Under the pieces are notes generated by a model. That model made no database searches and had not been told where the DNA came from. It was given only the letters and a program-made list of their open reading frames with translations. Shown piece by piece: positions 8,700-17,003 of a DNA stretch of 51,977 nucleotides; the first letter of the stretch is position 1; every line of letters begins with the position of its first letter. The stretch comes from Alphaproteobacteria bacterium bin98 (GTDB lineage: Bacteria > Pseudomonadota > Alphaproteobacteria > Bin98), in the NCBI GenBank assembly GCA_002238905.1, contig MPNG01000008.1, forward strand, positions 1 through 51,977, in the 5' to 3' direction. A program made the position numbers and the translations under genes.

Positions 8700-9847
8700 A
8701 GGGTCCTGCTCTTAAGGATTTTGGTTGGTCTGCAAGAGACTGCGTTCAAGCACACTATGACACTTTGAAATTTAATCTCCGCCGGACCTGCATTGAACTC
8801 AAAGATGAGGATAAAGACAATGCTTTTGTGTTGCAAGACTGCTATGTTGTATTGGAAGAATTCTATCCTGTTGAGGAGCTCATATCTGAGTGGCGAACAT
8901 GCAATGCTACGTTGCCAGCGTGCAAGGTTATGTTGCCAGAATGTGATATGTTGTCACCATGCAAGGTTATTTTGGATGCATGCGCGTTATTGTGCAAGAG
9001 ATTTCTGAAAGAAATCTTTTCGACGCAACTAGATACTTCAATTATCCTGTATCTTTTACGCAAAAAAAGTGAAGAAAATGCTAAAGAACTAGCTAAAATT
9101 TTTATTGTTGAGGGTTATAAGGTCATGAAAGGCGCAACAGTGCTATGCGATGCTCTTGGCCGATGTGTGCCTGTGGCTCAGTCTAGGGAAGATATCGAGA
9201 ATGCTTTACATGGTTCTTCACTTGACGTATATAGCGGCACCATGAAGAAGATGCAGAATAATTATACTGAAAACACAGGTTCAAAAAGGTTTTCACCATC
9301 ACTAACATGTGTTTTTTCAAAAAGATATTTCAACTCGCCTGGTGATACTTTCTCAAAAATGTTAGATCAGGATAATCATTATTGGCGCGCAGGATTATCC
9401 GTTAGAAAATACTATCAAATTATGCAAACCAATCTCGAGCAGTACGGTATTAGAGTCCCAGACTCTTCTATGTTGTACATATGCCAGATATTATCTAACT
9501 GCTTTCAAGAAGAAAGCTTAGTTATGCAAAGAGAGATTGATCTCATCCTGTATGTTTTGTGCAAAAAGAGCGTAAAAAATGCTGAGGAACTCGCTCAAAC
9601 TTTTCGTGATGAGGATGCAAAGGTGAGTGACCAAACAGAAATGATTTTCGATGCGTTTGGCCGATGTGTTCCTGAGGTTGAGTGTGCGGATATTGCCAAT
9701 GTTTTGTACAATTTTCTTCCGCGTGATATCCAAATATATAAGAAACTCTTCAGAAATTTTAAGCGTCGTTATGAAAAAAAAGGTTCAGAACGGTTTCTGA
9801 AATCCCTAGGATTACCTCGATTCTTGCTGGCCGATGCTCCAAAATAA
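8642..9847 (+). CDS. Secreted two-module array protein with Cys-rich insertion
   Basis: The protein has 401 residues. ATG 8642 is chosen because it yields the family signal peptide (MINVIIFSLFMFILNIDA) and follows GAAGGG; an ATG-less extension to 8615 is not needed. The first module (about 25-235) holds an extra roughly 60-residue insertion rich in cysteine, with short repeats of the type CKVMLPEC and CKVILDAC. The second module (about 240-395) is standard (YICQILS, GRCVPEV, SERFLKSL). There is no repeat tail: the protein ends straight after the module. The many paired cysteines fit a disulfide-bonded exported protein. Function unknown. Confidence 0.8.
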   Translation: MINVIIFSLFMFILNIDAAEGPALKDFGWSARDCVQAHYDTLKFNLRRTCIELKDEDKDNAFVLQDCYVVLEEFYPVEELISEWRTCNATLPACKVMLPECDMLSPCKVILDACALLCKRFLKEIFSTQLDTSIILYLLRKKSEENAKELAKIFIVEGYKVMKGATVLCDALGRCVPVAQSREDIENALHGSSLDVYSGTMKKMQNNYTENTGSKRFSPSLTCVFSKRYFNSPGDTFSKMLDQDNHYWRAGLSVRKYYQIMQTNLEQYGIRVPDSSMLYICQILSNCFQEESLVMQREIDLILYVLCKKSVKNAEELAQTFRDEDAKVSDQTEMIFDAFGRCVPEVECADIANVLYNFLPRDIQIYKKLFRNFKRRYEKKGSERFLKSLGLPRFLLADAPK

Positions 9848-10244
9848 GTTTGAAATATTTGTATCATTAGTGCATTGGTTCAAACCCTGTTTGCAGTTGT
9901 TTTCTTGTCAAAATGATTGATTCTTGTGTTGATGAAGTGTGTGGAAATATGCTTTTTTTTAATTTAAGGAAGAGTGGGAACTTGCGCACCTTAGGAACCT
10001 ATCTACCATCAGATCTTCTTGAAGAATGTGTGAAATAAATGTTCGTCAGTATTCCGAGCTCTGTACTTTCCATGATATTGTACTGTACGATGCTATAGTA
10101 TCATGAGCTCAATACGATTCTCAAAAATATTTATTTCATTGAAAAAAAAGTATTTTTTCTTTTTGAAATAAATGGAAAACTGTAACATAAAAAAGAGATT
10201 TTATTGCTATAGATGATTGATATTTGTATTTCGAAGGGTTTAAT
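9848..10244 (+). other. Intergenic with decayed tail and duplicated leader
   Basis: Bases 9975-10080 contain a degraded copy of the tail seen in 2872-4386 (GTGGGAACTTGCGCACCTTA, then CTACCATCAGATCTTCTTGA). This matters because the gene just upstream has no tail. From 10071 the duplicated leader begins. No other gene is seen. Confidence 0.6.
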
Positions 10245-10302
10245 ATGATTAATATTGTTATATTGTCACTATTTATGTTTATTTTAAATATAGATGCTGC
10301 TG
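10071..10302 (+). repeat. Duplicated leader and signal-peptide segment, copy 2
   Basis: Second copy of the 8471-8699 segment. The two differ mainly in a few substitutions and small length changes in the homopolymer loop of the hairpin. Confidence 0.85.
10129..10173 (+). terminator. Strong A/T hairpin, copy 2
   Basis: Same ten-base arms as copy 1: ATTTATTTCA (10129-10138) and TGAAATAAAT (10164-10173). The arms are unchanged while the loop has drifted. Confidence 0.4.
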
Positions 10303-11519
10303 TAATAGATAAGGATTATAATTGGTTTGAAGAAGAGGCCGTTCAAAGAAATTATGAAATTTTAGCAAATAATCTCAAACAATACTCTATGACAGCAGAC
10401 AACTCGTTTATGTTGGGAACATGCTCTGTGCTCTGCACGCAATTCCAGCGATCAAACCTCTGTAATAGAATACATATAGGGATTTCTCTATATGCCTTGT
10501 GTCAGAAGAGCATAAAGAATGCCGATAGACTATTTCACACTTTTCGTGCGGAGGATGTTGAGGTGATAAAAAGCCCGACAACGAGAAATATTTTTCATGC
10601 GTTTGGCCGATGTGTTCCTGTGGTTGATTTTCTGGATGTAAGAAATGCTTTATTGAATTTTAATGATGTGAGAAATTATCCGGTAATCATGGGATGTGTT
10701 CTGTATTATTATAGTAAAGAAACAGGTTCAGATAGGTTTTTTTCATCAGTGTCAAGTGATATTTTACTGTACCCTGATGCATGTTGTACCTCAATGTATG
10801 ATGCTGCTAGGGACCATCGCTCTATGCGGTGTGATGCGATGTATACGCAACCTGCTCATGAACCACTCCCACACTACCCGCACTACTCGCACTATAGAGC
10901 CTATGTTCTGAGAGGTGCTGATCCAAAGTGTACGCCCGCTGGATGTAAATATATACACTTTGCGGCTACTGAAGACAAAATAGATATCTTAGAGGAACTC
11001 CCCCAGATACTGATGCGTCTTAATGTTATGGCGCAGAAGTTTGCTCATTGTGTGAATGTCAAGATGGCTTGTATAGATAATGTGCGTAATCGAATTTTCC
11101 ATATAATAAAAGCGGTTGAGTGTCTGAATAATGATGCTAAGGCCATGCTTTTTGCATGGGCTTTTGTTATGGAGCGTCAAGATTATAAATCGTTTTATAA
11201 ATTAGGATTTTTCAAAACATATTGGCAATCTATATCCTATATTTGGACATCATGTATAGATGATCTTCCTAATTACCTTTATGCGTTATCCGAGTGTACC
11301 GATATTGAGGTTTATGCGGGATATATGCGAAGTGAAGAAACATTGGCGAGGCACCAAGTGGCAAAACATAATGGTTTTACAGATATTCCTGAGGAAAATA
11401 AGAATAGTTATAGCCCAGAGTGGAAGTGTAGAACGGGTGGAAATGGTATGCATGATTGCGCATTTAGCCATCTTTTTCAGTTTATATTTTCTTCTGATGA
11501 TGCGCTAGGCGCAAGGTAA
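10245..11519 (+). CDS. Secreted array protein: one module plus conserved C-terminal module
   Basis: The protein has 424 residues. ATG 10245 (family MINIVILSLFMFILNIDA) follows GAAGGG by 6 bases; the longer frame to TTG 10224 would run through the ribosome binding site. One array module lies at about 22-185 (GTCSVLC, GRCVPVV, SDRFFSSV). A His/Tyr-rich linker leads to a different C-terminal module (about 240-400), shared with the genes at 11968 and 14448: AKAMLFAWAFVMER, then IWTSCIDDLPNYLYALSE.TD. Eight or more cysteines are present. No known domain is recognised. Confidence 0.8.
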   Translation: MINIVILSLFMFILNIDAAVIDKDYNWFEEEAVQRNYEILANNLKQYSMTADNSFMLGTCSVLCTQFQRSNLCNRIHIGISLYALCQKSIKNADRLFHTFRAEDVEVIKSPTTRNIFHAFGRCVPVVDFLDVRNALLNFNDVRNYPVIMGCVLYYYSKETGSDRFFSSVSSDILLYPDACCTSMYDAARDHRSMRCDAMYTQPAHEPLPHYPHYSHYRAYVLRGADPKCTPAGCKYIHFAATEDKIDILEELPQILMRLNVMAQKFAHCVNVKMACIDNVRNRIFHIIKAVECLNNDAKAMLFAWAFVMERQDYKSFYKLGFFKTYWQSISYIWTSCIDDLPNYLYALSECTDIEVYAGYMRSEETLARHQVAKHNGFTDIPEENKNSYSPEWKCRTGGNGMHDCAFSHLFQFIFSSDDALGAR

Positions 11520-11908
11520 TTTTTCCCATTGATTTAAAGCCTTTCTTTCATGATTGGGATATACAGGATTTTTAATCTAGCGTTTTACGCAAAATAATTC
11601 AGCATTGATTTTTGAGCCAATGGATATGAATGGACTAATGTGGATCATTTCACTAGTTTAGCATAAAAGATTGCTGCATCAGGCTGCAGACAGCGCTATG
11701 TATTTTCCTTCGTTTTTCCAAAAGGATATGTGCATACTTTTCGATTCGATTAAGGTGTGTGAAAAATGTCCGTGACAAAAAATGATAATGCCTAGCAAAC
11801 AAGGTGAACTACATTGATAGAATGCAGAGAAAAAAACAATAAAACCAAGTGGATGCAATATTTGTAAAATTTTTTTTCTGAAAACAATATCATTTTCAAC
11901 AAAAACTG
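11520..11908 (+). other. Intergenic, no gene seen
   Basis: This AT-rich stretch has no ORF of family character. The first 30 bases (ATTGATTTAAAGCC) resemble the start of the hairpins that follow the next two genes, but no complete stem was found. It ends in the strong promoter at 11909-11937. Confidence 0.5.
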
Positions 11909-11937
11909 TTGACGAATATTTGTTTCAATAATATAAT
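11909..11937 (+). promoter_or_regulatory. Strong sigma70-type promoter
   Basis: TTGACG (11909-11914), exactly 17 bases, then TATAAT (11932-11937): the best promoter match in the array. Transcription should start near 11944, so ATG 11938 cannot be the start codon and ATG 11968 is preferred. Confidence 0.7.
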
Positions 11938-11967
11938 ATGAATTGTTTACTGATTTATGAGATTTTT

Positions 11968-13947
11968 ATGATTAATATTATACAATGCTTTCTATTTATG
12001 ATTTTGGCTTATACAGATATTGCAGCGGCTGTGAGTGAAAATTGGTTTACAAAAGAATCGTTTGCAAGCAACTATGCAATTCTCGAATCTAATCTGACAC
12101 GCCATATGAGCTCCGCTGCAGCTGATCAATCGGATGTGTTGCAAATGTGCAAGAAGGCATCAAAGGCATTTGAAAAATATGGAAAGCCCATACCCAAAGT
12201 GTTGAGGGTAGATATTGGTGTTTTGCTACACACCTTGTGTCAGGCGAGCTGCGAGAGTTCCCAGACACTATTTGACACGTTTTTTGCGGAGGATAATAAG
12301 GTGAAAAGCAAAGCTATAACGACATGTGAAGCTTTGGGCAAATGTGTTCCTCCTTTTGATATCGCTCAGGTAACAAAGGCTTTGCGTGTACTTTCTATAT
12401 CACCAGCGAACTCAGAAGGGATTGTGGAACGTTATCAAAAACAAGGTTCAGCAAGATTTTCTCCAAAGTTGCTGTCTTTTTTGGGGTTAGAGAGCGGTCC
12501 TGCAGGGTTAGCGAGAGCTCCTGCAGCGTGTGAGAATACAAATTGGTTTGCAGAGGTAGTGTTGCAACACAACTATGCAACTCTCGAATCTAATCTGACA
12601 TGCCATATGAGCGTTGTTCAATCGGATGTGTTGCAAATGTGCAAGAGATTATCACAGGTCTTTGCAGAACATAGACGCTATAAAGAAGACGTGTGTCTAC
12701 TTTTGTGCATAGATGCTGGTGTTGTGCTACACACCTTGTGTCGGGAGAGTGAAAGAGATCCTCAGATGCTATCTCAAATGTTGTGTGCTGAGGATAATAA
12801 GATAAAAAGCAACATTACAACGAAATCTAAAGCTTTGGGCCAATGTGTGCCTCCGGTTGATATCGGGAAATTGAAAGTAGCTTTGTACCCACTTTGCTCT
12901 CCACCAAATCAGCTTCCAATAGCTCAAACAGAAGAGATTGTGTATCGCTATAATGCTCAAAAAGGTTCAGACAGATTTTCTCGATCGTTGTTAGATTTTT
13001 TGGGGATAAGCGCTCCTGCACCTCAGACTGCAGTATGCTCCGCATCCATGTCTGGTGCTCCTGTGTACCACCCCAACCTAACTATGCATCATCAGCAACT
13101 TGCGTATCAGCAACCCGTATATCAATGGCTACCTGCGTATCCAGGTCTGCAACCAACGCAAGACCCACTAAAACGTGATCATGTTGCAGCCTATGTGATG
13201 AGAGATGTTGATGTGAGAGATGATCCTAAGTTGTATGGTTGGGTAGATAAAATTTTAATTGGTAAAATCTCAGTCAGGAATGAGATAACAGGTCTATTGC
13301 TGGATATGAAAAGAACGATGACTGCATTACAGAATAATCCGTATGAAGTGGCAGGTACGGCTTTTGTAGTTAACGCTTGTGCGCGCCTTGATGTTATGAT
13401 TGGGTTTCTTCAAACAAACTATGTGACTGACCGTGAAATAGCCTTGCTTTATGTATGGGCATTTCTTATGGAGCGTAAAGGTGCTAGTGTTGTGGATCGA
13501 AATCCTGAACAAGATAGCATTATAGAACCGGTAGATGCTAGAATGTTGTATAACTTAGGACTTTCTCGTGCTGAGAGTGATGCTCTACACAGAGGTTATA
13601 TTACCTCTAAGACTCTACAGCCACAGAATGCAGGGACTCCTCACCACCTTTGGCTTGAATGTCGGGATGATTTTCCAAAATACCTTTATGTGTTAGCGGA
13701 GGGTACTGATGTTGAGAGTCTAGCTGGCGTATATATGAGAAATTATCAAACAAAGGAGAATCATCAGTGTGCAAAATACACTCGACATTATGATCTAGCA
13801 GTGAATTATCCTAAGGTAGTCAATAAATACAATGTTAGTTCAAAATGGTGGCCGATGATAGGTTTCGATAATTATGCTCAATCGTGCGAAATGCTCACAC
13901 TCTTTGAGAAGATCTTTGCGCATGGTGATGCTCCAGGTATAAGATAA
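11968..13947 (+). CDS. Secreted array protein: two modules plus conserved C-terminal module
   Basis: At 659 residues this is the longest array member. ATG 11968 lies downstream of the inferred transcription start and gives the signal peptide MINIIQCFLFMILAYTDIAA. Array modules lie at about 22-180 and 185-345 (LQMCKKAS, GKCVPPF, SARFSPKL; LQMCKRLS, GQCVPPV, SDRFSRSL) and are much alike, an internal duplication. A Tyr/Gln/Pro-rich linker leads to the C-terminal module (about 390-600): IALLYVWAFLMERKG, then HHLWLECRDDFPKYLYVLAEGTD. Both modules also occur, in other combinations, in neighbouring genes. Function unknown. Confidence 0.82.
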   Translation: MINIIQCFLFMILAYTDIAAAVSENWFTKESFASNYAILESNLTRHMSSAAADQSDVLQMCKKASKAFEKYGKPIPKVLRVDIGVLLHTLCQASCESSQTLFDTFFAEDNKVKSKAITTCEALGKCVPPFDIAQVTKALRVLSISPANSEGIVERYQKQGSARFSPKLLSFLGLESGPAGLARAPAACENTNWFAEVVLQHNYATLESNLTCHMSVVQSDVLQMCKRLSQVFAEHRRYKEDVCLLLCIDAGVVLHTLCRESERDPQMLSQMLCAEDNKIKSNITTKSKALGQCVPPVDIGKLKVALYPLCSPPNQLPIAQTEEIVYRYNAQKGSDRFSRSLLDFLGISAPAPQTAVCSASMSGAPVYHPNLTMHHQQLAYQQPVYQWLPAYPGLQPTQDPLKRDHVAAYVMRDVDVRDDPKLYGWVDKILIGKISVRNEITGLLLDMKRTMTALQNNPYEVAGTAFVVNACARLDVMIGFLQTNYVTDREIALLYVWAFLMERKGASVVDRNPEQDSIIEPVDARMLYNLGLSRAESDALHRGYITSKTLQPQNAGTPHHLWLECRDDFPKYLYVLAEGTDVESLAGVYMRNYQTKENHQCAKYTRHYDLAVNYPKVVNKYNVSSKWWPMIGFDNYAQSCEMLTLFEKIFAHGDAPGIR

Positions 13948-13969
13948 AATCTAATTTATAGACTGATTT

Positions 13970-14007
13970 AAAGCTTGGTCCGCATAAATGGAGTGGATCA
14001 AGCTTTT
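13970..14007 (+). terminator. Rho-independent-like terminator
   Basis: AAAGCTTGGTCC (13970-13981) pairs with GGATCAAGCTTT (13995-14006) with a single G-T wobble. T-rich sequence follows. It lies 22 bases after the stop codon. Confidence 0.7.
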
Positions 14008-14447
14008 GAGTTTTGAATTCTAATTTTTATTCAAAATTTATCGTTTGTTTTTTCATCCCATGATGTACTGGTGACTTTAAGTTATCTGTGTGGTGAAGTA
14101 CATGCTGTGTATAATCGTTGGATTTTTTGTGTGTTCAGTATGCAGCAAACAGATTGTCTTCCGAGATTATTGAAAAAGGTGTTGAACAAATATGCGAAAG
14201 TACTCAGAAGTATTTGCTTCCTTTGCTGTTTTGTCACAATATTCCTCAGAATTTCCTATCAAAAAATGTTGAGTGCCATCCATCGTGTTTATCGTTTGGA
14301 AATCCGCACCGTGATCTAATTGTGGGTGAGAGGTCTTGTGTGGTATAAAGTGTTAAAAAAAATTTTTTCTAAAAATAATATTATTTAAGGAGAAAGTATT
14401 GACTAATATATATGTATATATGTAAGGATTAGAATAAAATTTATGAT
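14008..14447 (+). other. Intergenic; possible gene remnant
   Basis: An open frame at 14118-14348 without a ribosome binding site encodes about 76 residues of fairly normal composition (LSSEIIEKGVEQICESTQKY). It matches nothing else in the window and could be a fragment of a lost gene. The rest is very AT-rich, with TTGACT at 14399 but no well-placed -10 box. Confidence 0.35.
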
Positions 14448-15581
14448 ATGGATGGCTTTGTGATTAATGTTTTTATCTTAATGTTTATGATTTTTGTGAA
14501 TGCAGATGCTGCATTGTCTATGGAATGTGACGAAAGCTATAGCACATTGGAGCGTAACCTAGCCACATACTCGGTAACTCCTAAAAACTCAGTTGTCTTG
14601 CGAGCATGTTCTGTATTAGCAAAACACTCTGGTAAAGTATCCCCCATGCTGCAAAAAGATTGTTTCGTTATCCTAAAGACCTTGTGTGAGGCGAGCGTAA
14701 AGGATGCAAAGGATGCACTTGCATTATCTAAAACTTTTGTGTGTGAGGGTGCGCAGGTAAATGAAGAAGAGCTGATACTCGAGGCTCTTGGTCGATGTGT
14801 TCCTGATATTGATTGCGATTCTGTGGATTCCTCTCTTAAAAGTAATAAGTTGTGGAGGATGAATAAGTTGTGGAAGGTGAATAAACAGCGGGTTTTGAGT
14901 CGTTATTCTACGCAGGAGGGTGCCAGAAGGTTTCTGCCAAGTTTACAATCTCTGCTCGATAATCGCCTGACAGTTGTGATGACAAACACTGATGCACCTG
15001 ATTGCCAACAAGGTGATCTCTGCCATTTGCGTTTTCTGAGGTATGAAAGGGGTTATTTTCAAGATCTTGCAGATATACTTGTACATATTAACGAGAGAGT
15101 GCACAACCCTCATCCTGTGCTGCTAGAGGATCCTTTGCCTGAGGAGGGTCAAATGATAGCAAACGCGCATGCGCGTCTTCAAATGATAGTGAGTTTTCTT
15201 CAGGGAGGAGCAAGTTTTTTTGATCAAGTCATGCTTTTTGTGTGGGCGTCAGCTATGAATCGTGACGTTGATAGCATGCGTGATCGCTTAGGGTTTTCCA
15301 GAGAAAAATCGTGTGGTTTGGGTGGTATTGATCATATTTGGTTGTCATGTATGTCAGCGATACCTCGTTTCCTTTATGTGCGCACAGATCACCCCTTTAA
15401 GATTGAGAATGTTTGTCATCAGATGGATGAGCGATATAGATTTGACTGTTCCTGTTTTGATATAGAGAGTGTTTTTCAGATGGAGTCTATATATAGTGCT
15501 GCCTCTTTGCGGTATGAATTCAAAAATCTTTTCTTAAAGATATTTCCTGCTCCTGATTATGATGCGCCAAACATAGTATAG
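14448..15581 (+). CDS. Secreted array protein: one module plus conserved C-terminal module
   Basis: The protein has 377 residues. The start is ATG 14448 or, by comparison with the MIN start of the paralogues, GTG 14460; both leave a hydrophobic signal (VINVFILMFMIFVNADA). One array module lies at about 25-180 (LRACSVLA, LGRCVPDI, ARRFLPSL). The C-terminal module (about 185-340) reads HARLQMIVSFLQ, VMLFVWASAMNRD and IDHIWLSCMSAIPRFLY, as in the genes at 10245 and 11968. It is the last member of the array before the housekeeping genes. Function unknown. Confidence 0.8.
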   Translation: MDGFVINVFILMFMIFVNADAALSMECDESYSTLERNLATYSVTPKNSVVLRACSVLAKHSGKVSPMLQKDCFVILKTLCEASVKDAKDALALSKTFVCEGAQVNEEELILEALGRCVPDIDCDSVDSSLKSNKLWRMNKLWKVNKQRVLSRYSTQEGARRFLPSLQSLLDNRLTVVMTNTDAPDCQQGDLCHLRFLRYERGYFQDLADILVHINERVHNPHPVLLEDPLPEEGQMIANAHARLQMIVSFLQGGASFFDQVMLFVWASAMNRDVDSMRDRLGFSREKSCGLGGIDHIWLSCMSAIPRFLYVRTDHPFKIENVCHQMDERYRFDCSCFDIESVFQMESIYSAASLRYEFKNLFLKIFPAPDYDAPNIV

Positions 15582-15604
15582 AACCTAACTGGCAAACTGA
15601 TTGA

Positions 15605-15638
15605 AAGCCTGTATCGCATAGTTGAGCGGTGCAGGCTT
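15605..15638 (+). terminator. Terminator-like hairpin after the array
   Basis: AAGCCTG (15605-15611) and CAGGCTT (15632-15638) form the outer stem, with CGC/GCG and wobble pairs extending it to about 13 pairs. The T-richest stretch (TAATTTTTGACT) follows some 14 bases later. Confidence 0.5.
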
Positions 15639-16025
15639 GTTGGTTGAATCTAATTTTTGACTCAAAAGAATGAAAGATTGCTTTTTTCTTGCAATGGTAT
15701 ACTCATAACCTAATAAAGAAGAAAGTATATCTTTGCATTTCTTCAATGTTTCGTTTTCAACCAACAACTTCTGCGTGTTGATAGCAATGGATATGCTGTG
15801 CAAGTTTTCCTCTCTTTCCAGGATTTTTGTGGCAATACTGCGTGATTTAGTTATATTTATTTATATTTTATTTTCCTTTAATCAAGCATCATTTGTGCGT
15901 GTTGTGCAAAATTTCCTTTTGTTTGCAGGCGCTTTGAGAATATATGGTTGGTGTTGGTATTTTTCTGTTTGTACAAGCAGGTTGAGGGCTTGCGCCGTAT
16001 GAGCTATAATCTGGCCAGGTGCCTT
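15639..16025 (+). other. Intergenic between the array and hflK
   Basis: No plus-strand gene is seen. On the minus strand a frame ending at 15585 is open back to about 15850 and could encode some 85 hydrophilic, helix-prone residues (SIAINTQKLLVENETLKKCK), but it lacks an ATG and a ribosome binding site and runs through the hairpin at 15605-15638. I leave it uncalled. Confidence 0.4.
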
Positions 16026-17003
16026 ATGTATAACCCTTGGGATAATAATCAAAAAAAAGAAAGCACACAAAAACAAAGGACAACACCTTTGCCGCGCGGC
16101 ACAGGTGACCCTCGTTTTGTTTTTGCTGGTGCAAGTGCTTTATTAGTCATACTTTGGATTGTATCTGGTTTTTATCAGGTGGATTTGGGTTCTGTGGCTG
16201 TTGTGACGCGTTTTGGTGTCGTTTTAGAAACGCGAGAGGCAGGGTGGCATTATCGTCTTCCAGCGCCTATTGACCGCGTGTATATGTGTAACCCTTCTAT
16301 TGTGCAACAGGTTGAAGTGCACTCTACAGCTTCTCATACTATTACGGGGGATCGTAACCTTGTGGATGTGAGCTATACAGTGCAGTGGCGTATTAGTGAT
16401 CCTGCGCGCTGGTTGTTTCATGTAGAAGATGCAGATCAGCTGATTCGTCTTACAGCCGAAGCTATGATGCGTGACTCTATCAATAGTATTGAAATTGATG
16501 AAGCTCTTGCTGAAGGGCGTAGCGGAATTGAAAGCTCTGTGAAAGAGAGTTTGCAGTCTATGTTGGATAGTTATGATGCTGGTTTGTTAGTGCATGAAGT
16601 TACGTTGCGTCGTCTTGACCCTCCGAAAGAGGTGGTTGATGCTTTTTACGACGTAGAAAAAGCATGGGCGGATCATCATCACGCTGTTAACCAAGCAGAA
16701 GCGTTTGGAAACGAAGCAATTCCAAAAGCGCGTGCGGCAGCGGCTGAAATGACAGAATATGCGCATGCGCAGTCTTATCAAATGCGTCAAGTGGTGGATG
16801 CTGAATCAGAGGCGTTTAATAAAATTTATCAACAGTGCCAGCGATCAGGTCGCTATGGTGGCGAGCGATTCCTGATGTACAATGCGCTTCAAAAGTTTTT
16901 GGCGCACAAAGACATCACATTGATTGATGGTGCTCTTCCAGCAGGTGTTTTGCCGCTCTTGGAGCCAAAATCCTCCAACAAGCAACAAAAGGAGTCGGTA
17001 TGA
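16026..17003 (+). CDS. hflK: HflK, membrane partner of the FtsH protease
   Basis: The protein has 325 residues. ATG 16026 gives MYNPWDNNQKKE, which resembles the PW-containing N-terminus of HflK proteins and lies 5 bases after AGG; a longer frame to 15948 is unlikely. One transmembrane helix (about 38-58, ASALLVILWIVSGF) precedes a band-7/SPFH domain (GSVAVVTRFGVVLETREAGW) and a coiled-coil region with Ala-rich heptads (about 215-260). With HflC it forms the membrane ring around FtsH that tunes degradation of membrane proteins. It overlaps hflC by 4 bases (ATGA), so translation is coupled. Confidence 0.93.
   Translation: MYNPWDNNQKKESTQKQRTTPLPRGTGDPRFVFAGASALLVILWIVSGFYQVDLGSVAVVTRFGVVLETREAGWHYRLPAPIDRVYMCNPSIVQQVEVHSTASHTITGDRNLVDVSYTVQWRISDPARWLFHVEDADQLIRLTAEAMMRDSINSIEIDEALAEGRSGIESSVKESLQSMLDSYDAGLLVHEVTLRRLDPPKEVVDAFYDVEKAWADHHHAVNQAEAFGNEAIPKARAAAAEMTEYAHAQSYQMRQVVDAESEAFNKIYQQCQRSGRYGGERFLMYNALQKFLAHKDITLIDGALPAGVLPLLEPKSSNKQQKESV

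Noticed and set aside
11938-11967. ATG 11938 as start of the long array gene
   Set aside because: It lies directly behind the -10 box, upstream of the expected transcription start, and adds residues not shared by paralogues.
14118-14348. 76-codon frame as a gene
   Set aside because: No ribosome binding site, no relative in the window and no recognisable motif; noted only as a possible remnant.
15585-15850. Minus-strand small gene
   Set aside because: No proper start codon or ribosome binding site, and it includes the hairpin of the plus-strand gene. Composition is coding-like, so it remains a weak possibility.
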